Of a DNA stretch of 64,000 nt, positions 42,083 to 50,651 are shown in pieces. Made by a program: the position numbers and the translations under genes. The notes under the pieces are model-generated. The model saw nothing but the letters and a program-made list of their open reading frames with translations. It did no database searches and had not been told where the DNA came from. Every line of letters starts with the position of its first letter. The first letter of the stretch is position 1. This stretch comes from Arthrospiribacter ruber (GTDB lineage: Bacteria; Bacteroidota; Bacteroidia; Cytophagales; Cyclobacteriaceae): the NCBI RefSeq assembly GCF_019343195.1, contig NZ_RPHB01000005.1:372001-436000 (forward strand), written 5' to 3'.

Positions 42083-42322
42083 CTATAAATTTTCCATCTG
42101 TTTACGCAAAGTTTCCCCCATTTCTTTGAACCTAAGCTGCACACTTTTAAAAAAATCCCCCTCACAAAAGGTATCCAACTCCATTTCATTCAAGACATCC
42201 ATTTCTGACACTTTGAAAGTCTGTTCTAAAGGTCCATGCTCAAACTTGATCAGATATTTATTGTTCCAAGAAAAGATGGATACCCTGATTTCATCTTTGA
42301 TAAATTCGCGGACTACTCTCAT
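42083..42322 (-). CDS. Small conserved hypothetical protein
   Basis: 79 residues from MRVVREFIKDEIRVSIFSWN (42322). A longer open frame upstream overlaps osmC and is not used. Charged, no signal or membrane segment; pattern of three beta strands then helices (KYLIKFEHGPLEQTFKV, MELDTFCEGDFFKSVQLRFK). I do not recognise a family. The start overlaps the osmC stop (ATGA), and the Cache lipoprotein gene follows after 25 bases, so it is embedded in the long his-to-kinase unit. Confidence 0.7.
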   Translation of the reverse strand: MRVVREFIKDEIRVSIFSWNNKYLIKFEHGPLEQTFKVSEMDVLNEMELDTFCEGDFFKSVQLRFKEMGETLRKQMENL

Positions 42323-42735
42323 ATTGGTCTCTTTACTTCGGAAGTATAGCTGATAGCAGAGTTGAGGGATGAAGCCACAGAACAATACTTGTCTACTGAA
42401 AGTGCAACCACTTTGGCAAACTCCTCCTCTTTGGCATCTGGGGAAACTAACACGAAATGCAGGTGAATAGTCTTATAAAAAGCAGGAATCCCATCATTTC
42501 TTTCCCCCTCAACTTCAATAAAAAATTCTGTAACTGTTCTTCTTTTCTTTTTCATCATTTGTACTGCATCCACTGCTGAACATCCCCCTAAAGCAGAGAG
42601 TAGGAGTTCCATAGGAGATTGGGCTTTTTTGTCCGCAGGATCATACATATCTATTTGTACCACATTTCCCTGAGGATTGCTCGCTTCATACTCATGATCC
42701 GCTTTCATGCGGACTGTCACGTTTCTTTTGCTCAT
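42319..42735 (-). CDS. OsmC/Ohr family peroxiredoxin-like protein
   Basis: 138 residues. Family hallmarks are SPMELLLSALGGCSAVDAVQ (first reactive Cys) and ALSVDKYCSVASSLNSA (second Cys), with a helix-swapped dimer typical of OsmC. It reduces organic hydroperoxides using a Cys pair and a dithiol donor. It belongs to the YhfA-like branch rather than Ohr, judging by the short N-terminus. One base after the hisIE stop; overlaps the next gene by four bases. Confidence 0.92.
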   Translation of the reverse strand: MSKRNVTVRMKADHEYEASNPQGNVVQIDMYDPADKKAQSPMELLLSALGGCSAVDAVQMMKKKRRTVTEFFIEVEGERNDGIPAFYKTIHLHFVLVSPDAKEEEFAKVVALSVDKYCSVASSLNSAISYTSEVKRPI

Positions 42736-42736
42736 T

Positions 42737-43348
42737 TCATCTCATTTTTTTATGCCTACTGATCAGAACTTCCATCACCTCATCCAGTTCAATCTCTTTT
42801 GCTTCCAACAAAATCAAATAGTGAAAAAGAAGGTCAGCAGCTTCCCCCAAAAATAGATCTTTGTTTTCATCCTTTGCCTCTATCACTATTTCCACAGCTT
42901 CTTCTCCCACCTTTTGGGCAATTTTATTTATGCCTTTGGCAAAAAGCGAGGCAGTGTAGGACTTCTCTGAAGGGTTGTTTTTTCTGTCTTTTATTATGGA
43001 CTTCAACTCATCAATAAAATGAGTCTTACTCCTGTTATTTTCAAAAAAACAGGTATCAGACCCTGTATGACACACTGGACCCACAGGGTTGGCTTTTACC
43101 AAAAGAGTGTCACGGTCACAATCTAACTTGATGGATACCAATTCCATAAAATTCCCGGAGCTCTCACCTTTTGTCCAAAGTCTGTTCTTGGTCCGGCTAA
43201 AAAAAGTGACTTTTTTAGAAGAAATGGTCTTGTCCACTGCTTCCTGATTCATGTAACCCAACATCAATACTTTGTTGGTCAATTCATCCTGAACGATGGC
43301 AGGAACAAGCCCATTTACCTTTTCAAAATCTATATTTAAAACATCCAT
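42737..43348 (-). CDS. hisI: Bifunctional phosphoribosyl-AMP cyclohydrolase / phosphoribosyl-ATP pyrophosphatase
   Basis: 203 residues, the fused HisIE form. The HisI part (about 1-110) shows VLMLGYMNQEAVDKT, TFFSRTKNRLWTKGESSGN and the zinc-ligand region DCDRDTLLVKANPVGPVCHT. The HisE part (about 115-203) shows SYTASLFAKG, KVGEEAVEIVIEAK and AADLLFHYLILL. It carries out steps two and three of histidine synthesis. Followed by osmC at one base; 26 bases after hisF. Confidence 0.96.
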   Translation of the reverse strand: MDVLNIDFEKVNGLVPAIVQDELTNKVLMLGYMNQEAVDKTISSKKVTFFSRTKNRLWTKGESSGNFMELVSIKLDCDRDTLLVKANPVGPVCHTGSDTCFFENNRSKTHFIDELKSIIKDRKNNPSEKSYTASLFAKGINKIAQKVGEEAVEIVIEAKDENKDLFLGEAADLLFHYLILLEAKEIELDEVMEVLISRHKKMR

Positions 43349-43374
43349 GCTTATTGATTTGTATAAGTAAACCC

Positions 43375-44130
43375 TTAAAGTCTTATTGAAATTCCATCTG
43401 TGGACAAATATTGTTTCAATTCAGGAATGGGAATTTCTTTAAAGTGGAAAATAGAGGCTGCAAGTGCTGCGTCTGCCTTACCAAAGGTAAACACATCTTT
43501 GAAATGTACCATTTTTCCTGCACCCCCAGAAGCTATCACAGGAATGCTCAACATGGAAGAAATTTCGGCTGTAATTTCATTGGCAAAACCTGACTTGGTA
43601 CCATCATGGTCCATGGAGGTAAGTAGAATTTCCCCAGCGCCTCTTTCATTGACCTCTTTAGCCCATTCCTGAGTCTTGAGCAAAGTTGCTTTTCTGCCCC
43701 CATGTGTATGGACAAAATCAATTCCATCCACATTTCTGGTATCTATAGCCACAACTATACACTGACTGCCAAATTCTGCCGCCATTTTGTTGATTACCTC
43801 CGGATTTTTGACTGCGGCAGAGTTGATTGAAATTTTATCTGCTCCCGCATTCAAAAGTACCTTGACATCTTCCACAGAAGATATTCCTCCTCCTACCGTA
43901 AAGGGAATATTGATGGCTTTGGCAACTTTGGTCACGAGTTCTGCCAAGGTTTTTCTCTTATCAACAGTGGCTGTAATGTCCAAAAACACCAATTCATCTG
44001 CTCCTTCGTCGGAATAAATTTTGGCCAACTCTACCGGATCGCCTGCATCCCTTAATTGCACAAAATTCACTCCTTTGACAGTCCTGCCTTCTTTGATATC
44101 AAGGCAGGGTATAATTCTTTTGGTCAGCAT
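43375..44130 (-). CDS. hisF: Imidazole glycerol phosphate synthase cyclase subunit
   Basis: 251 residues, full-length TIM barrel. Catalytic Asp is in [16 protein letters not shown] and the second in [13 protein letters not shown]; phosphate-binding loops are TVGGGISS and IASGGAGKM. Works with HisH (197 residues, same operon) to convert PRFAR to imidazole glycerol phosphate and AICAR. A repeat-filled gap of about 218 bases separates it from hisA. Confidence 0.97.
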   Translation of the reverse strand: MLTKRIIPCLDIKEGRTVKGVNFVQLRDAGDPVELAKIYSDEGADELVFLDITATVDKRKTLAELVTKVAKAINIPFTVGGGISSVEDVKVLLNAGADKISINSAAVKNPEVINKMAAEFGSQCIVVAIDTRNVDGIDFVHTHGGRKATLLKTQEWAKEVNERGAGEILLTSMDHDGTKSGFANEITAEISSMLSIPVIASGGAGKMVHFKDVFTFGKADAALAASIFHFKEIPIPELKQYLSTDGISIRL

Positions 44131-44141
44131 GCTGATGATTT

Positions 44142-44343
44142 TAATTTACGATTTACGAAGTGAGATTTAAGATTTTAGATTTTAGATTTACGAAGCGTGA
44201 AACTCACTCTCCCAAATCTTTTGTATATAGTCTTTTGTCTCATATCTCACGTCTCTTTTTCAATTTATGAAGTACGAGTTACGGTTTACGAGGCCCTGTA
44301 CATACTTTAACCTTCTCTTGTCTCATATCTCAGGTCTCACAAC
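44142..44343. repeat. Intergenic repeat between hisA and hisF, copy 1
   Basis: Built from ATTTACGA, AAGATTTTAGATTT and GTCTCATATCTCACGTCTC words. From 44237 it aligns without gaps over about 80 bases to the copy starting at 45137 (offset exactly 900). The GTCTCATATCTC word occurs twice within this copy (44237 and about 44319). No gene or terminator is apparent. Confidence 0.7.
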
Positions 44344-44348
44344 TCACT

Positions 44349-45062
44349 TCAAAACTTCGCCAAGTCCTCCAAGCTGATTTTTCCTTCATAATAAGCTTTT
44401 CCGACTATGGCTCCATATACCCCTGTCTTTTGTAATTCCTCAAGGTCTTGGAGCTTGGACACCCCACCACTTGCTATAAGTTTGATCTCGGGTATTTCCT
44501 GTAAAATTTCCTTATAAAGATCTACTGAAGGGCCTTGAAGGAGTCCGTCTTTGGCCACATCAGTGCAAATCACATAAGAAACCCCCTTGGCATAGTAGTC
44601 TTTAATAAACTCAATCAAATCCATAGAAGTAGTCTCCTCCCATCCGGATATGGCGATTTTTCTGTCTTTGGCATCAGCGCCCAGAATAATCCGTTCTCCC
44701 CCGAACCGAGTAATCCAGGATTCAAACATTTCGGGATTTTTCACCGCAATACTGCCTCCAGTCAATTGGTGGGCTCCCAGTTCAAATGCCAAAGTGATAT
44801 CTTCGTCCGATTGTACCCCACCTCCAAAGTCCACCTGAAGCGATGTGCCTTGCACAATATCCTTTAAAACCTCTTTATTTACAATCTTTTTGGCTTTGGC
44901 CCCATCCAGATCCACTAGGTGTAATCTTTTGATTCCTGCATCCTCAAACCTCTTGGCCATTTCCAGAGGACTATTGTGGTATTCTTTCTTTTTCGAATAA
45001 TCTCCCTGTGTGAGGCGTACACATTTGCCACCTATGATATCTATTGCGGGTATGATATACAT
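44349..45062 (-). CDS. hisA: ProFAR isomerase
   Basis: 237 residues. IIPAIDIIGGKCVRLTQGD with catalytic Asp, VDFGGGVQSDEDI and the second Asp in YVICTDVAKDGLLQGP, then IASGGVSKLQDL. It isomerises ProFAR to PRFAR, feeding HisF/HisH. Same barrel family as HisF. Both flanking gaps carry copies of one repeat. Confidence 0.97.
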   Translation of the reverse strand: MYIIPAIDIIGGKCVRLTQGDYSKKKEYHNSPLEMAKRFEDAGIKRLHLVDLDGAKAKKIVNKEVLKDIVQGTSLQVDFGGGVQSDEDITLAFELGAHQLTGGSIAVKNPEMFESWITRFGGERIILGADAKDRKIAISGWEETTSMDLIEFIKDYYAKGVSYVICTDVAKDGLLQGPSVDLYKEILQEIPEIKLIASGGVSKLQDLEELQKTGVYGAIVGKAYYEGKISLEDLAKF

Positions 45063-45068
45063 TCTTTT

Positions 45069-45240
45069 TTTATTTATGATTTAAGATTTTAGATTTAAGA
45101 TTTACTAGACCTTGTAATCACTCCAACCCATCTAATGTCTCATATCTGAAGTCTCTTTTTCAATTTACGAACTACGAGTTGCGATTTACGAGGCACGGTA
45201 CTCACTCCAACCCTCTCATATCTCACGTCTCTCTTCTAAC
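45069..45240. repeat. Intergenic repeat between hisH and hisA, copy 2
   Basis: Same word set as copy 1: ATGATTTAAGATTTTAGATTT, then GTCTCATATCTGAAGTCTC, CGAACTACGAGTTGCGATTT, GGTACTCACTCCAACCCTC and a closing CTCATATCTCACGTCTC. Identity to copy 1 is around 80% in the aligned core by eye. A partial inverted relative is at 50352-50430. Confidence 0.7.
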
Positions 45241-45250
45241 ATCTATCCTC

Positions 45251-45844
45251 TTAAAGTTTCAAGAAATTCTCAAGTATTCTCTCCCCCACCAGTCCACTTT
45301 TCTCAGGATGGGCCTGCATGGCAAAGAAGTTATCTTTGTGCATAAGGGCTGAAAAAGGCAAAACATAATCTGTAGTAGCAATGCTGTATGTACTGAGTTC
45401 GCAGTAATAGCTGTGCACATAGTAGACAAAAGCAGAATCATCCAGCCCTTGCAATAAAGGCGACTTCAGATCCTGAAGGTTGTTCCAGCCAATGTGAGGG
45501 ACCTTAAAGTCCAGCGCATTTTCAGGACGGAACTTTTTAACTTCAACAGGGAAGACATTCAAGCATGTGGTATTGCCCTCTTCGGAATGGGCACATAGCA
45601 GTTGTTGACCTAGACAAACACCAAAGAAATCCTGTTTGAGCTGTGGAATAAGCTGATCAAGTTTTTTATCCTTGAGATACTTCATCGCAGAGCTTGCTTC
45701 TCCCTGGCCGGGAAAAATAACCTTGTCCGCTTTAGAGATTGTTTCAAGGTCATCAGTGAGAATGGCTTCTGCTCCCAATCTCTCCAAAGCATAAAGTACA
45801 GACTGGACGTTGCCTGCATTGTATTTAATTATGGCTACTTGCAT
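45251..45844 (-). CDS. hisH: Imidazole glycerol phosphate synthase glutaminase subunit
   Basis: 197 residues. IIKYNAGNVQSVLYALERLG at the N-terminus, PGQGEAS, nucleophile elbow FFGVCLGQQLL and His/Glu in MQAHPEKSGL complete the class I amidotransferase triad. It supplies ammonia to HisF. First visible his gene of the unit; hisG, hisD, hisC and hisB are not in this window. Confidence 0.96.
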   Translation of the reverse strand: MQVAIIKYNAGNVQSVLYALERLGAEAILTDDLETISKADKVIFPGQGEASSAMKYLKDKKLDQLIPQLKQDFFGVCLGQQLLCAHSEEGNTTCLNVFPVEVKKFRPENALDFKVPHIGWNNLQDLKSPLLQGLDDSAFVYYVHSYYCELSTYSIATTDYVLPFSALMHKDNFFAMQAHPEKSGLVGERILENFLKL

Positions 45845-46021
45845 GGATAAATTTCGAAACTCAGGCTTCAGGTAAAATAAAATCCAAAACCTACGTTTAT
45901 CGGCTTAACAATAGTAAGGCTGCAAATTTATAAATAAATCCCGGCCAGTAGCCTTTATTTTGAAGATCTTGCGGCAAAATCATTTTGATTGGCAATTGTC
46001 TGGGATAAAATATAACCAAGC

Positions 46022-46915
46022 TCAGCCCGCATCCACATATTTTCTCCAGGGATGCTCTTCCTTAAAACCCAGTACTTCTTTGATTTTTTTATTCGAAAAA
46101 AGGGCTTCATGCTCACCCATTTCCCTGCTGAGGGGAACACCAGGAAAGAATTCCTCGACCAATTGTTTTGTTGGGATTATAGCACCATTATCATCATTTC
46201 CTGCATTAAAAACCTGATATCCCAGACCATCTTTTTGAAGGCATAGGTCTACAATCTGTCCTAGGTCACGCGCATCAATATAGCAAAAGGCGTTCCTTCT
46301 CCTTACTTCCGGATTTTTAAAATAACCCGGAAAGAGCTCTTGGTATTCATGAGGTTCGATAACATTACCAATCCTGAGGGCATAAATATCAAAACCTGAG
46401 CGTAGCTGAAAACTTCTTGCTGTTTTTTCATTAAGTACCTTGGAAAGTCCGTAACTATCCATTGGGTCCACATCATAGTCTTCTTCAAGGGGTAACACTT
46501 TGGGGTTGACCCTGCCATCTGCAAAGCAGATTCCATAAGTTGTTTCAGAGGATGCAATAATGATTTTTCTGATCCCTAACTTGACGGCAGCTTCTAATAC
46601 ATTGTAGGTTCCTACTGTATTGACCCTAAAAGTTTCATTGTCCGCTTGGAGTAAAATTCTTGGAACTGCTGCAAAGTGTACTACGGCATCAAATATAGGA
46701 ACACCTGTGCCTGCTTCAAGTTCATCAAAGCCAGCATAGGAAGTCATGGCGTTGAACATCTGACCTGAGTCTGTGATGTCAGCGGTGAGGTTGTCCACCC
46801 CCGGATGCTGCAAAGGTTTTAAGTCTATATTCAATACCCTATGCCCCTGCTCCAAAAGATACGGAATGACATGTTTCCCGGCTTTTCCAGATCCGCCTGT
46901 AAAAAGAATGCGCAT
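46022..46915 (-). CDS. NAD(P)-dependent epimerase/dehydratase (extended SDR)
   Basis: 297 residues. Cofactor loop ILFTGGSGKAGKHVIPYL, VVHFAAVP, catalytic Ser-Ser in IIASSETTYG and Y-G-L-S-K as the Tyr/Lys pair; INTVGTYNVLEAA-like helix is present. Extended SDRs of this size act on nucleotide sugars or related aldehydes. Substrate unknown. It lies upstream of hisH (177-base gap, same strand) but there is no reason to link it to histidine. Confidence 0.92.
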   Translation of the reverse strand: MRILFTGGSGKAGKHVIPYLLEQGHRVLNIDLKPLQHPGVDNLTADITDSGQMFNAMTSYAGFDELEAGTGVPIFDAVVHFAAVPRILLQADNETFRVNTVGTYNVLEAAVKLGIRKIIIASSETTYGICFADGRVNPKVLPLEEDYDVDPMDSYGLSKVLNEKTARSFQLRSGFDIYALRIGNVIEPHEYQELFPGYFKNPEVRRRNAFCYIDARDLGQIVDLCLQKDGLGYQVFNAGNDDNGAIIPTKQLVEEFFPGVPLSREMGEHEALFSNKKIKEVLGFKEEHPWRKYVDAG

Positions 46916-47018
46916 GATTATTTTTTTTATGAATGATAAAATCTTGAGACAAAACCCAAATAAAGGTTAATTGTTGGAATTGGCAAAAGGAATGGTGCTA
47001 AGAGGGTGAAAGGGTTTG

Positions 47019-47062
47019 ATTGATTAATCAATTCTACAATTCATCAATTACTCAATTCCACA
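47019..47062. repeat. AATTGATT-type palindrome and direct repeats
   Basis: Perfect 14-base palindrome ATTGATTAATCAAT (47019-47032), then TCAATT-like words spaced about nine bases apart. Low-complexity repeat in a 174-base gap. Confidence 0.4.
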
Positions 47063-47089
47063 AATAGCCAAATCACCCTTCTATACCTC

Positions 47090-47647
47090 TCAAGGCACTG
47101 TCCAAAAATAAAGCAAATGTTCTTTCCCATCATCTAAAACAATTTTTCTGATCTCATCAGGAGTCCAGTCACCCATATCAAATCTATGTGAAATCACTCG
47201 GGTTCCTTTTGGCATTTCCCATATTTTTGGCCTTAATTTAAGGTTGATGTCAGGAAAAAGGTAAAGCACCAAAACCGTTGCATCTGAAAAGTCCAACTCA
47301 AATAAATCCCCTTGGATAATGGTAACCAAGTCTTCCACTCCGTGTTCCTTTGCTGCCTTATTGGCCTTCGCTACCAATTCAGCATCTATTTCCACACCTA
47401 CCGATCGAATACCATACCTCAGGGAAGCCTGAATAGGAATTCTCCCATCTCCAGAACCCAAGTCATATAGGACATCCCCTTTTTTGATCTGGGCTAGGTC
47501 CATCATTTCATCCACCACTTTCATCGGAGTGGTGACAAAAGGCACCAAGTCTGCAAAACCAGGTGAGTCTTCCTGTGCACTGGTCTCAAAAACAAAGAAT
47601 ATGGCCAGAAATAGAAGAATCCCTGATCTCATTTTGAATATTTTCAT
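47090..47647 (-). CDS. Secreted class I SAM-dependent methyltransferase-like protein
   Basis: Start chosen at the ATG MKIFKMRSGILLFLAI (47647) rather than the upstream TTG. Residues 1-24 form a signal peptide (FETSAQED cleavage region). The mature domain begins MKVVDEMMDLAQIKKGD and has SAM motif I VLYDLGSGDGRIPIQA, the acidic VGVEIDAEL, IIQGDLFELDF and VLVLYLFPDINLKLRP. It is a Rossmann methyltransferase but predicted outside the cytoplasm, where SAM is not expected, so substrate and activity are open. It is six bases after the membrane-protein gene at 47654 and probably coupled to it. Confidence 0.85.
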   Translation of the reverse strand: MKIFKMRSGILLFLAIFFVFETSAQEDSPGFADLVPFVTTPMKVVDEMMDLAQIKKGDVLYDLGSGDGRIPIQASLRYGIRSVGVEIDAELVAKANKAAKEHGVEDLVTIIQGDLFELDFSDATVLVLYLFPDINLKLRPKIWEMPKGTRVISHRFDMGDWTPDEIRKIVLDDGKEHLLYFWTVP

Positions 47648-47653
47648 CGTCAA

Positions 47654-48922
47654 TCAATTTTCTTTAAAGAAAACAATATTTGCCAACTTCATCTCATTTT
47701 CTCCCTTTAGAAAAACTTCTAAATTGTGCCTCCCTGATTCCAAATGTTCTGTATCCAAAAAGGTTACAAATCCCTTTCTTTTTGAATCTGAAAAAAAATA
47801 AAACATCCATTCTGCTTTTTCGGCCTGCTCATTATTGATCAAAATCTTAAATGCATCATTGATACATGTCAATTTAGTTTCAACATCCGCTTTAGCAGGG
47901 TCAATTCCGCAATACCCTGCAAGAACTTTCTCAAAACTCATTCTATTTTTCACCCTTACTTCCAAAAATCTTCCTTTTAATATCGCAGAGGGGATTTCCA
48001 ATATCTGAGATTCCCAAGCCTCATTTCTGTCTGCATAATATCCTGAAAAGAAAAGTCTTTCAGACTCATAAGAGTAAAATGACAATTGACTCAAAAAGCT
48101 ACCATCCGGTCTTTTGTTGAGAATTTGCTGTCCCACAAGTGTAGACAAAATAAAAGCAGCCAGAAAAAGGATCAAGAATATCTTCCTGACATTTGAAGCA
48201 AATAAATAATAAATAGGCCTGTAGACTCTGGAAAGAGTAAGCCAACCTACCAACCTATGTACTGGATAGAAAAGCTTTGCTGTAATTCTATGTTTCCTGT
48301 AAATACCCAATGTAATAAAATCAATTGCCACGAAAATCAGCAACCATGATAATATAAGGTCAAAATACGGTTCTATAAAATAAAGAAAATTCCATCTGAA
48401 AACGGATTCAAACAACCAGTCCAAACCATATAAGACAAAAATAAAAGCCAAAGAAGAAACTACTACCCCAATGATCACCATCATTATAAAAAAGCAGACA
48501 GCAAAGATACTGCTACATATTTTCTCTAATCTGATGATCTGACTTTCCAATGTAGGAAGGTTTTGTACCCTTTTGTCAAATGGTGAGGAATAACCAAGTT
48601 TCTCTACTTTGATACCTTTGGGAAAAGTATATGTCAGGCCTATCAACCCTACCCACACACTTCTCAAAAAAAGGTGAAGGGCCAATCCAAAAATCAAAAA
48701 ATAAACTGCAAGTTGAATCGCTTGAAAAAGACCTGCCCATGAATTGTACGAAACTTCTGTAGCAAAGTAAAGAGAGAAACTCATTATCTTAGAGGGCAAC
48801 TGTATCAACCCGATCAACACCAGCCCCGATAGCAAAATTTCAGGCTCCCATGAGTTGCGCTGTACATTTTTCAGCCACTTGGGGACTTTAGGCTTGGGAG
48901 TTTCAGCATGATTTTTCGACAT
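47654..48922 (-). CDS. Multi-pass membrane protein of unknown function
   Basis: 422 residues. About six hydrophobic segments in the first 275 residues (near 30-48, 65-88, 138-172, 185-205 and 248-268), then a soluble C-terminal part of about 150 residues, probably periplasmic, ending HNLEVFLKGENEMKLANIVF. No family is recognised. The methyltransferase-like secreted protein is encoded six bases downstream, suggesting that the two work together at the membrane. Confidence 0.75.
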   Translation of the reverse strand: MSKNHAETPKPKVPKWLKNVQRNSWEPEILLSGLVLIGLIQLPSKIMSFSLYFATEVSYNSWAGLFQAIQLAVYFLIFGLALHLFLRSVWVGLIGLTYTFPKGIKVEKLGYSSPFDKRVQNLPTLESQIIRLEKICSSIFAVCFFIMMVIIGVVVSSLAFIFVLYGLDWLFESVFRWNFLYFIEPYFDLILSWLLIFVAIDFITLGIYRKHRITAKLFYPVHRLVGWLTLSRVYRPIYYLFASNVRKIFLILFLAAFILSTLVGQQILNKRPDGSFLSQLSFYSYESERLFFSGYYADRNEAWESQILEIPSAILKGRFLEVRVKNRMSFEKVLAGYCGIDPAKADVETKLTCINDAFKILINNEQAEKAEWMFYFFSDSKRKGFVTFLDTEHLESGRHNLEVFLKGENEMKLANIVFFKEN

Positions 48923-49009
48923 ATCAGGAATATTACAATTGAAAATATAAAATTCAAGTCGAAATCACTAACTTGATATCAGATGTATCTTTTTTTGCGG
49001 CTCTTAATT

Positions 49010-49471
49010 ATGGAAATCGAAGGGGAGTACTACTTAGAAAAATTTCAGTATAAAGGTGGCTGGACTTACATTCTATTGCATGATTTTGAAAAACCCAAAA
49101 CCTACTTTGGCATGCTTAAAGCCGAAATAAAGCTTGATGGACATGATCTTGGCACTATCACTTTGATGCCTTTTGGAAATGGGAAGCTTTTTTTTCCAGT
49201 AAATGCAAAAATCCGTAAACTTATCCTTAAAGAGGCTGGGGATAAGGTACAACTGGAACTGCAAATCCCATCAATAGAAGGTAAAGAAACAGCATTCACA
49301 CATGCACAAGTGATATCCTGCATCAAAGAAGAACCGGTTGCCTGGAAAAACTTCCAAAACTTACCTAAATCCATCCAAGAAAATGACCTGAACACCATCA
49401 TTTCCTATGAAAGTGATGAAAAACGTGTAGAAAAAATCGTGACATACATGGAAAAATTAAAATATCTGTAA
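49010..49471 (+). CDS. DUF1905-type protein with YdeI/OmdA-like tail
   Basis: Start chosen at MEIEGEYYLEKFQYKG (49010); 153 residues. The N-terminal beta-barrel-like half (YILLHDFEKPKTYFGMLKAE, GTITLMPFGNGKLFFPVNAK) fits DUF1905. The C-terminal stretch (NFQNLPKSIQENDLNTIISY, KRVEKIVTYMEKLKYL) looks like the OmdA/YdeI bacteriocin-protection tail. Function unknown. A second YdeI-like protein is at 56463. Divergent from the membrane-protein gene. Confidence 0.75.
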   Translation: MEIEGEYYLEKFQYKGGWTYILLHDFEKPKTYFGMLKAEIKLDGHDLGTITLMPFGNGKLFFPVNAKIRKLILKEAGDKVQLELQIPSIEGKETAFTHAQVISCIKEEPVAWKNFQNLPKSIQENDLNTIISYESDEKRVEKIVTYMEKLKYL

Positions 49472-49526
49472 TTTCTTTGATGAATAAACCCTAATTTTCA
49501 AACTGAACCTATTTTAACCGAATAAC

Positions 49527-50351
49527 ATGAAAATCTACAAATCCGGAAAAGACATCATCATCGAAGCTGATGGCAAATTCCACATGGCACAGACCAAAGA
49601 CTGGGATAGCCTGGTCAATCAACCTAACCTTTACCAAAAACTTCAAGAGGAAATCCAACCTTGGACAGAAGTGAACTGGACACCAAAAAATCTAAGTGCT
49701 CCCATAGGCACACAGGAAATTTGGGCTGCTGGGGTCACTTACTACAGAAGTAGAGAAGCACGTATGGAGGAGTCCAAAGAAAGCGGTGCCGATGTCTTTT
49801 ATTCAAAAGTTTATGAAGCCGAGCGTCCAGAGCTTTTTTTCAAATCCACCTATTATAGGGTAGCCCATCCAGATGGAGAAGTGAAAATCAGAAAAGACTC
49901 CAAATGGAATGTACCCGAACCTGAACTCACCCTCTTTATAAATTCTTCCAATCAAATCGTAGGATATACCGTCGGAAATGACATGAGTTCAAGAGACATT
50001 GAAGGGGAAAACCCCCTATATCTTCCCCAAGCTAAATGCTATGACATGTCGGCAGCCATCGGTCCATGTCTTTGGGTTCCGGGCAAACCTATCGATGCGG
50101 AAAGTAAAATTCAGATGGAAATACTAAGAGAAGATAAGCAGGTTTTCGCTGGGGAAATCTCCATCTCTCAAATGAAGCGTGGTCATGAAGAGCTTAGCTC
50201 ATTCCTTTGCAGAGAAATGAGTTTTCCTAAAGGAGTATATCTTATGACAGGTACATGCCTTGTCCCAGATGATTCCTTTACCTTGCTATCCGGAGATCTC
50301 ATCAAAATAACTATTGATGGGATTGGAACACTGAGTAATGTAGTGGCATGA
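49527..50351 (+). CDS. Fumarylacetoacetate hydrolase family, 2-keto-3-deoxy-sugar-acid dehydratase-like
   Basis: 274 residues. Motifs WAAGVTYYRSREARMEES, YEAERPELFFKS, SKWNVPEPELTLFIN (metal ligands) and VGNDMSSRDIEGENPLYLPQ follow the 2-keto-3-deoxy-L-arabinonate dehydratase branch rather than true fumarylacetoacetase. That reaction gives 2-oxoglutarate semialdehyde in non-phosphorylating pentose pathways. A downstream ThDP enzyme and aldehyde dehydrogenase would fit a sugar-acid or keto-acid route, but no sugar dehydrogenase is present. Function by family only. Confidence 0.85.
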   Translation: MKIYKSGKDIIIEADGKFHMAQTKDWDSLVNQPNLYQKLQEEIQPWTEVNWTPKNLSAPIGTQEIWAAGVTYYRSREARMEESKESGADVFYSKVYEAERPELFFKSTYYRVAHPDGEVKIRKDSKWNVPEPELTLFINSSNQIVGYTVGNDMSSRDIEGENPLYLPQAKCYDMSAAIGPCLWVPGKPIDAESKIQMEILREDKQVFAGEISISQMKRGHEELSSFLCREMSFPKGVYLMTGTCLVPDDSFTLLSGDLIKITIDGIGTLSNVVA

Positions 50352-50500
50352 GAAAAAGGAGAAGCGTGAAACGAGATATAAGACGAAAGATTTAAGAAGG
50401 GTTGGAGTAGTTACTGGGGATCGGAATTCGTATTTAAGCCTAGAGAGTAGGTCGAAGTACGGAGTACCAAGTACAAAGAAGTGATGTATCGAACAATTGT
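50352..50500. repeat. Degenerate repeats related to the his-operon and AAGTAC repeats
   Basis: 50352-50430 contains GAAACGAGATATAAGACGAA and GGGTTGGAGTAG, which read as the reverse complement of the repeat between hisH and hisA. 50452-50500 contains GAAGTACGGAGTACCAAGTAC and matches the copy near 30240. So two repeat families meet here. No gene in 50352-50651. Confidence 0.5.
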
Positions 50501-50598
50501 AATGGTTAGCCTATGTGCTCTGCGGCCACTAAAAGTCACTTCGTTTTCTTATGGGATTCCAAGAATGAATCGGGCGTGATCTGTCGCAGTTTTTGAAA

Positions 50599-50630
50599 TA
50601 TTAAAAGCCGGTTGAAGCCGGCTTTTAATA
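50599..50630 (-). terminator. Strong terminator downstream of the DUF1328 gene
   Basis: Perfect 13-bp stem TATTAAAAGCCGG / CCGGCTTTTAATA (50599-50611 with 50618-50630), loop TTGAAG. T-rich on either strand. Confidence 0.8.
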
Positions 50631-50651
50631 TTCTTAGAATTCGTGATTTTT

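Noticed and set aside
44142-45240. CRISPR-like or regulatory RNA interpretation of the his-gap repeats
   Set aside because: Copies are long, degenerate and lack regular spacers; no cas gene is in the window. No his leader peptide or His-codon run is seen.
49527-50351. True fumarylacetoacetase of tyrosine catabolism
   Set aside because: Length (274 aa) and motifs fit the sugar-acid dehydratase branch, and no tyrosine pathway genes are nearby.
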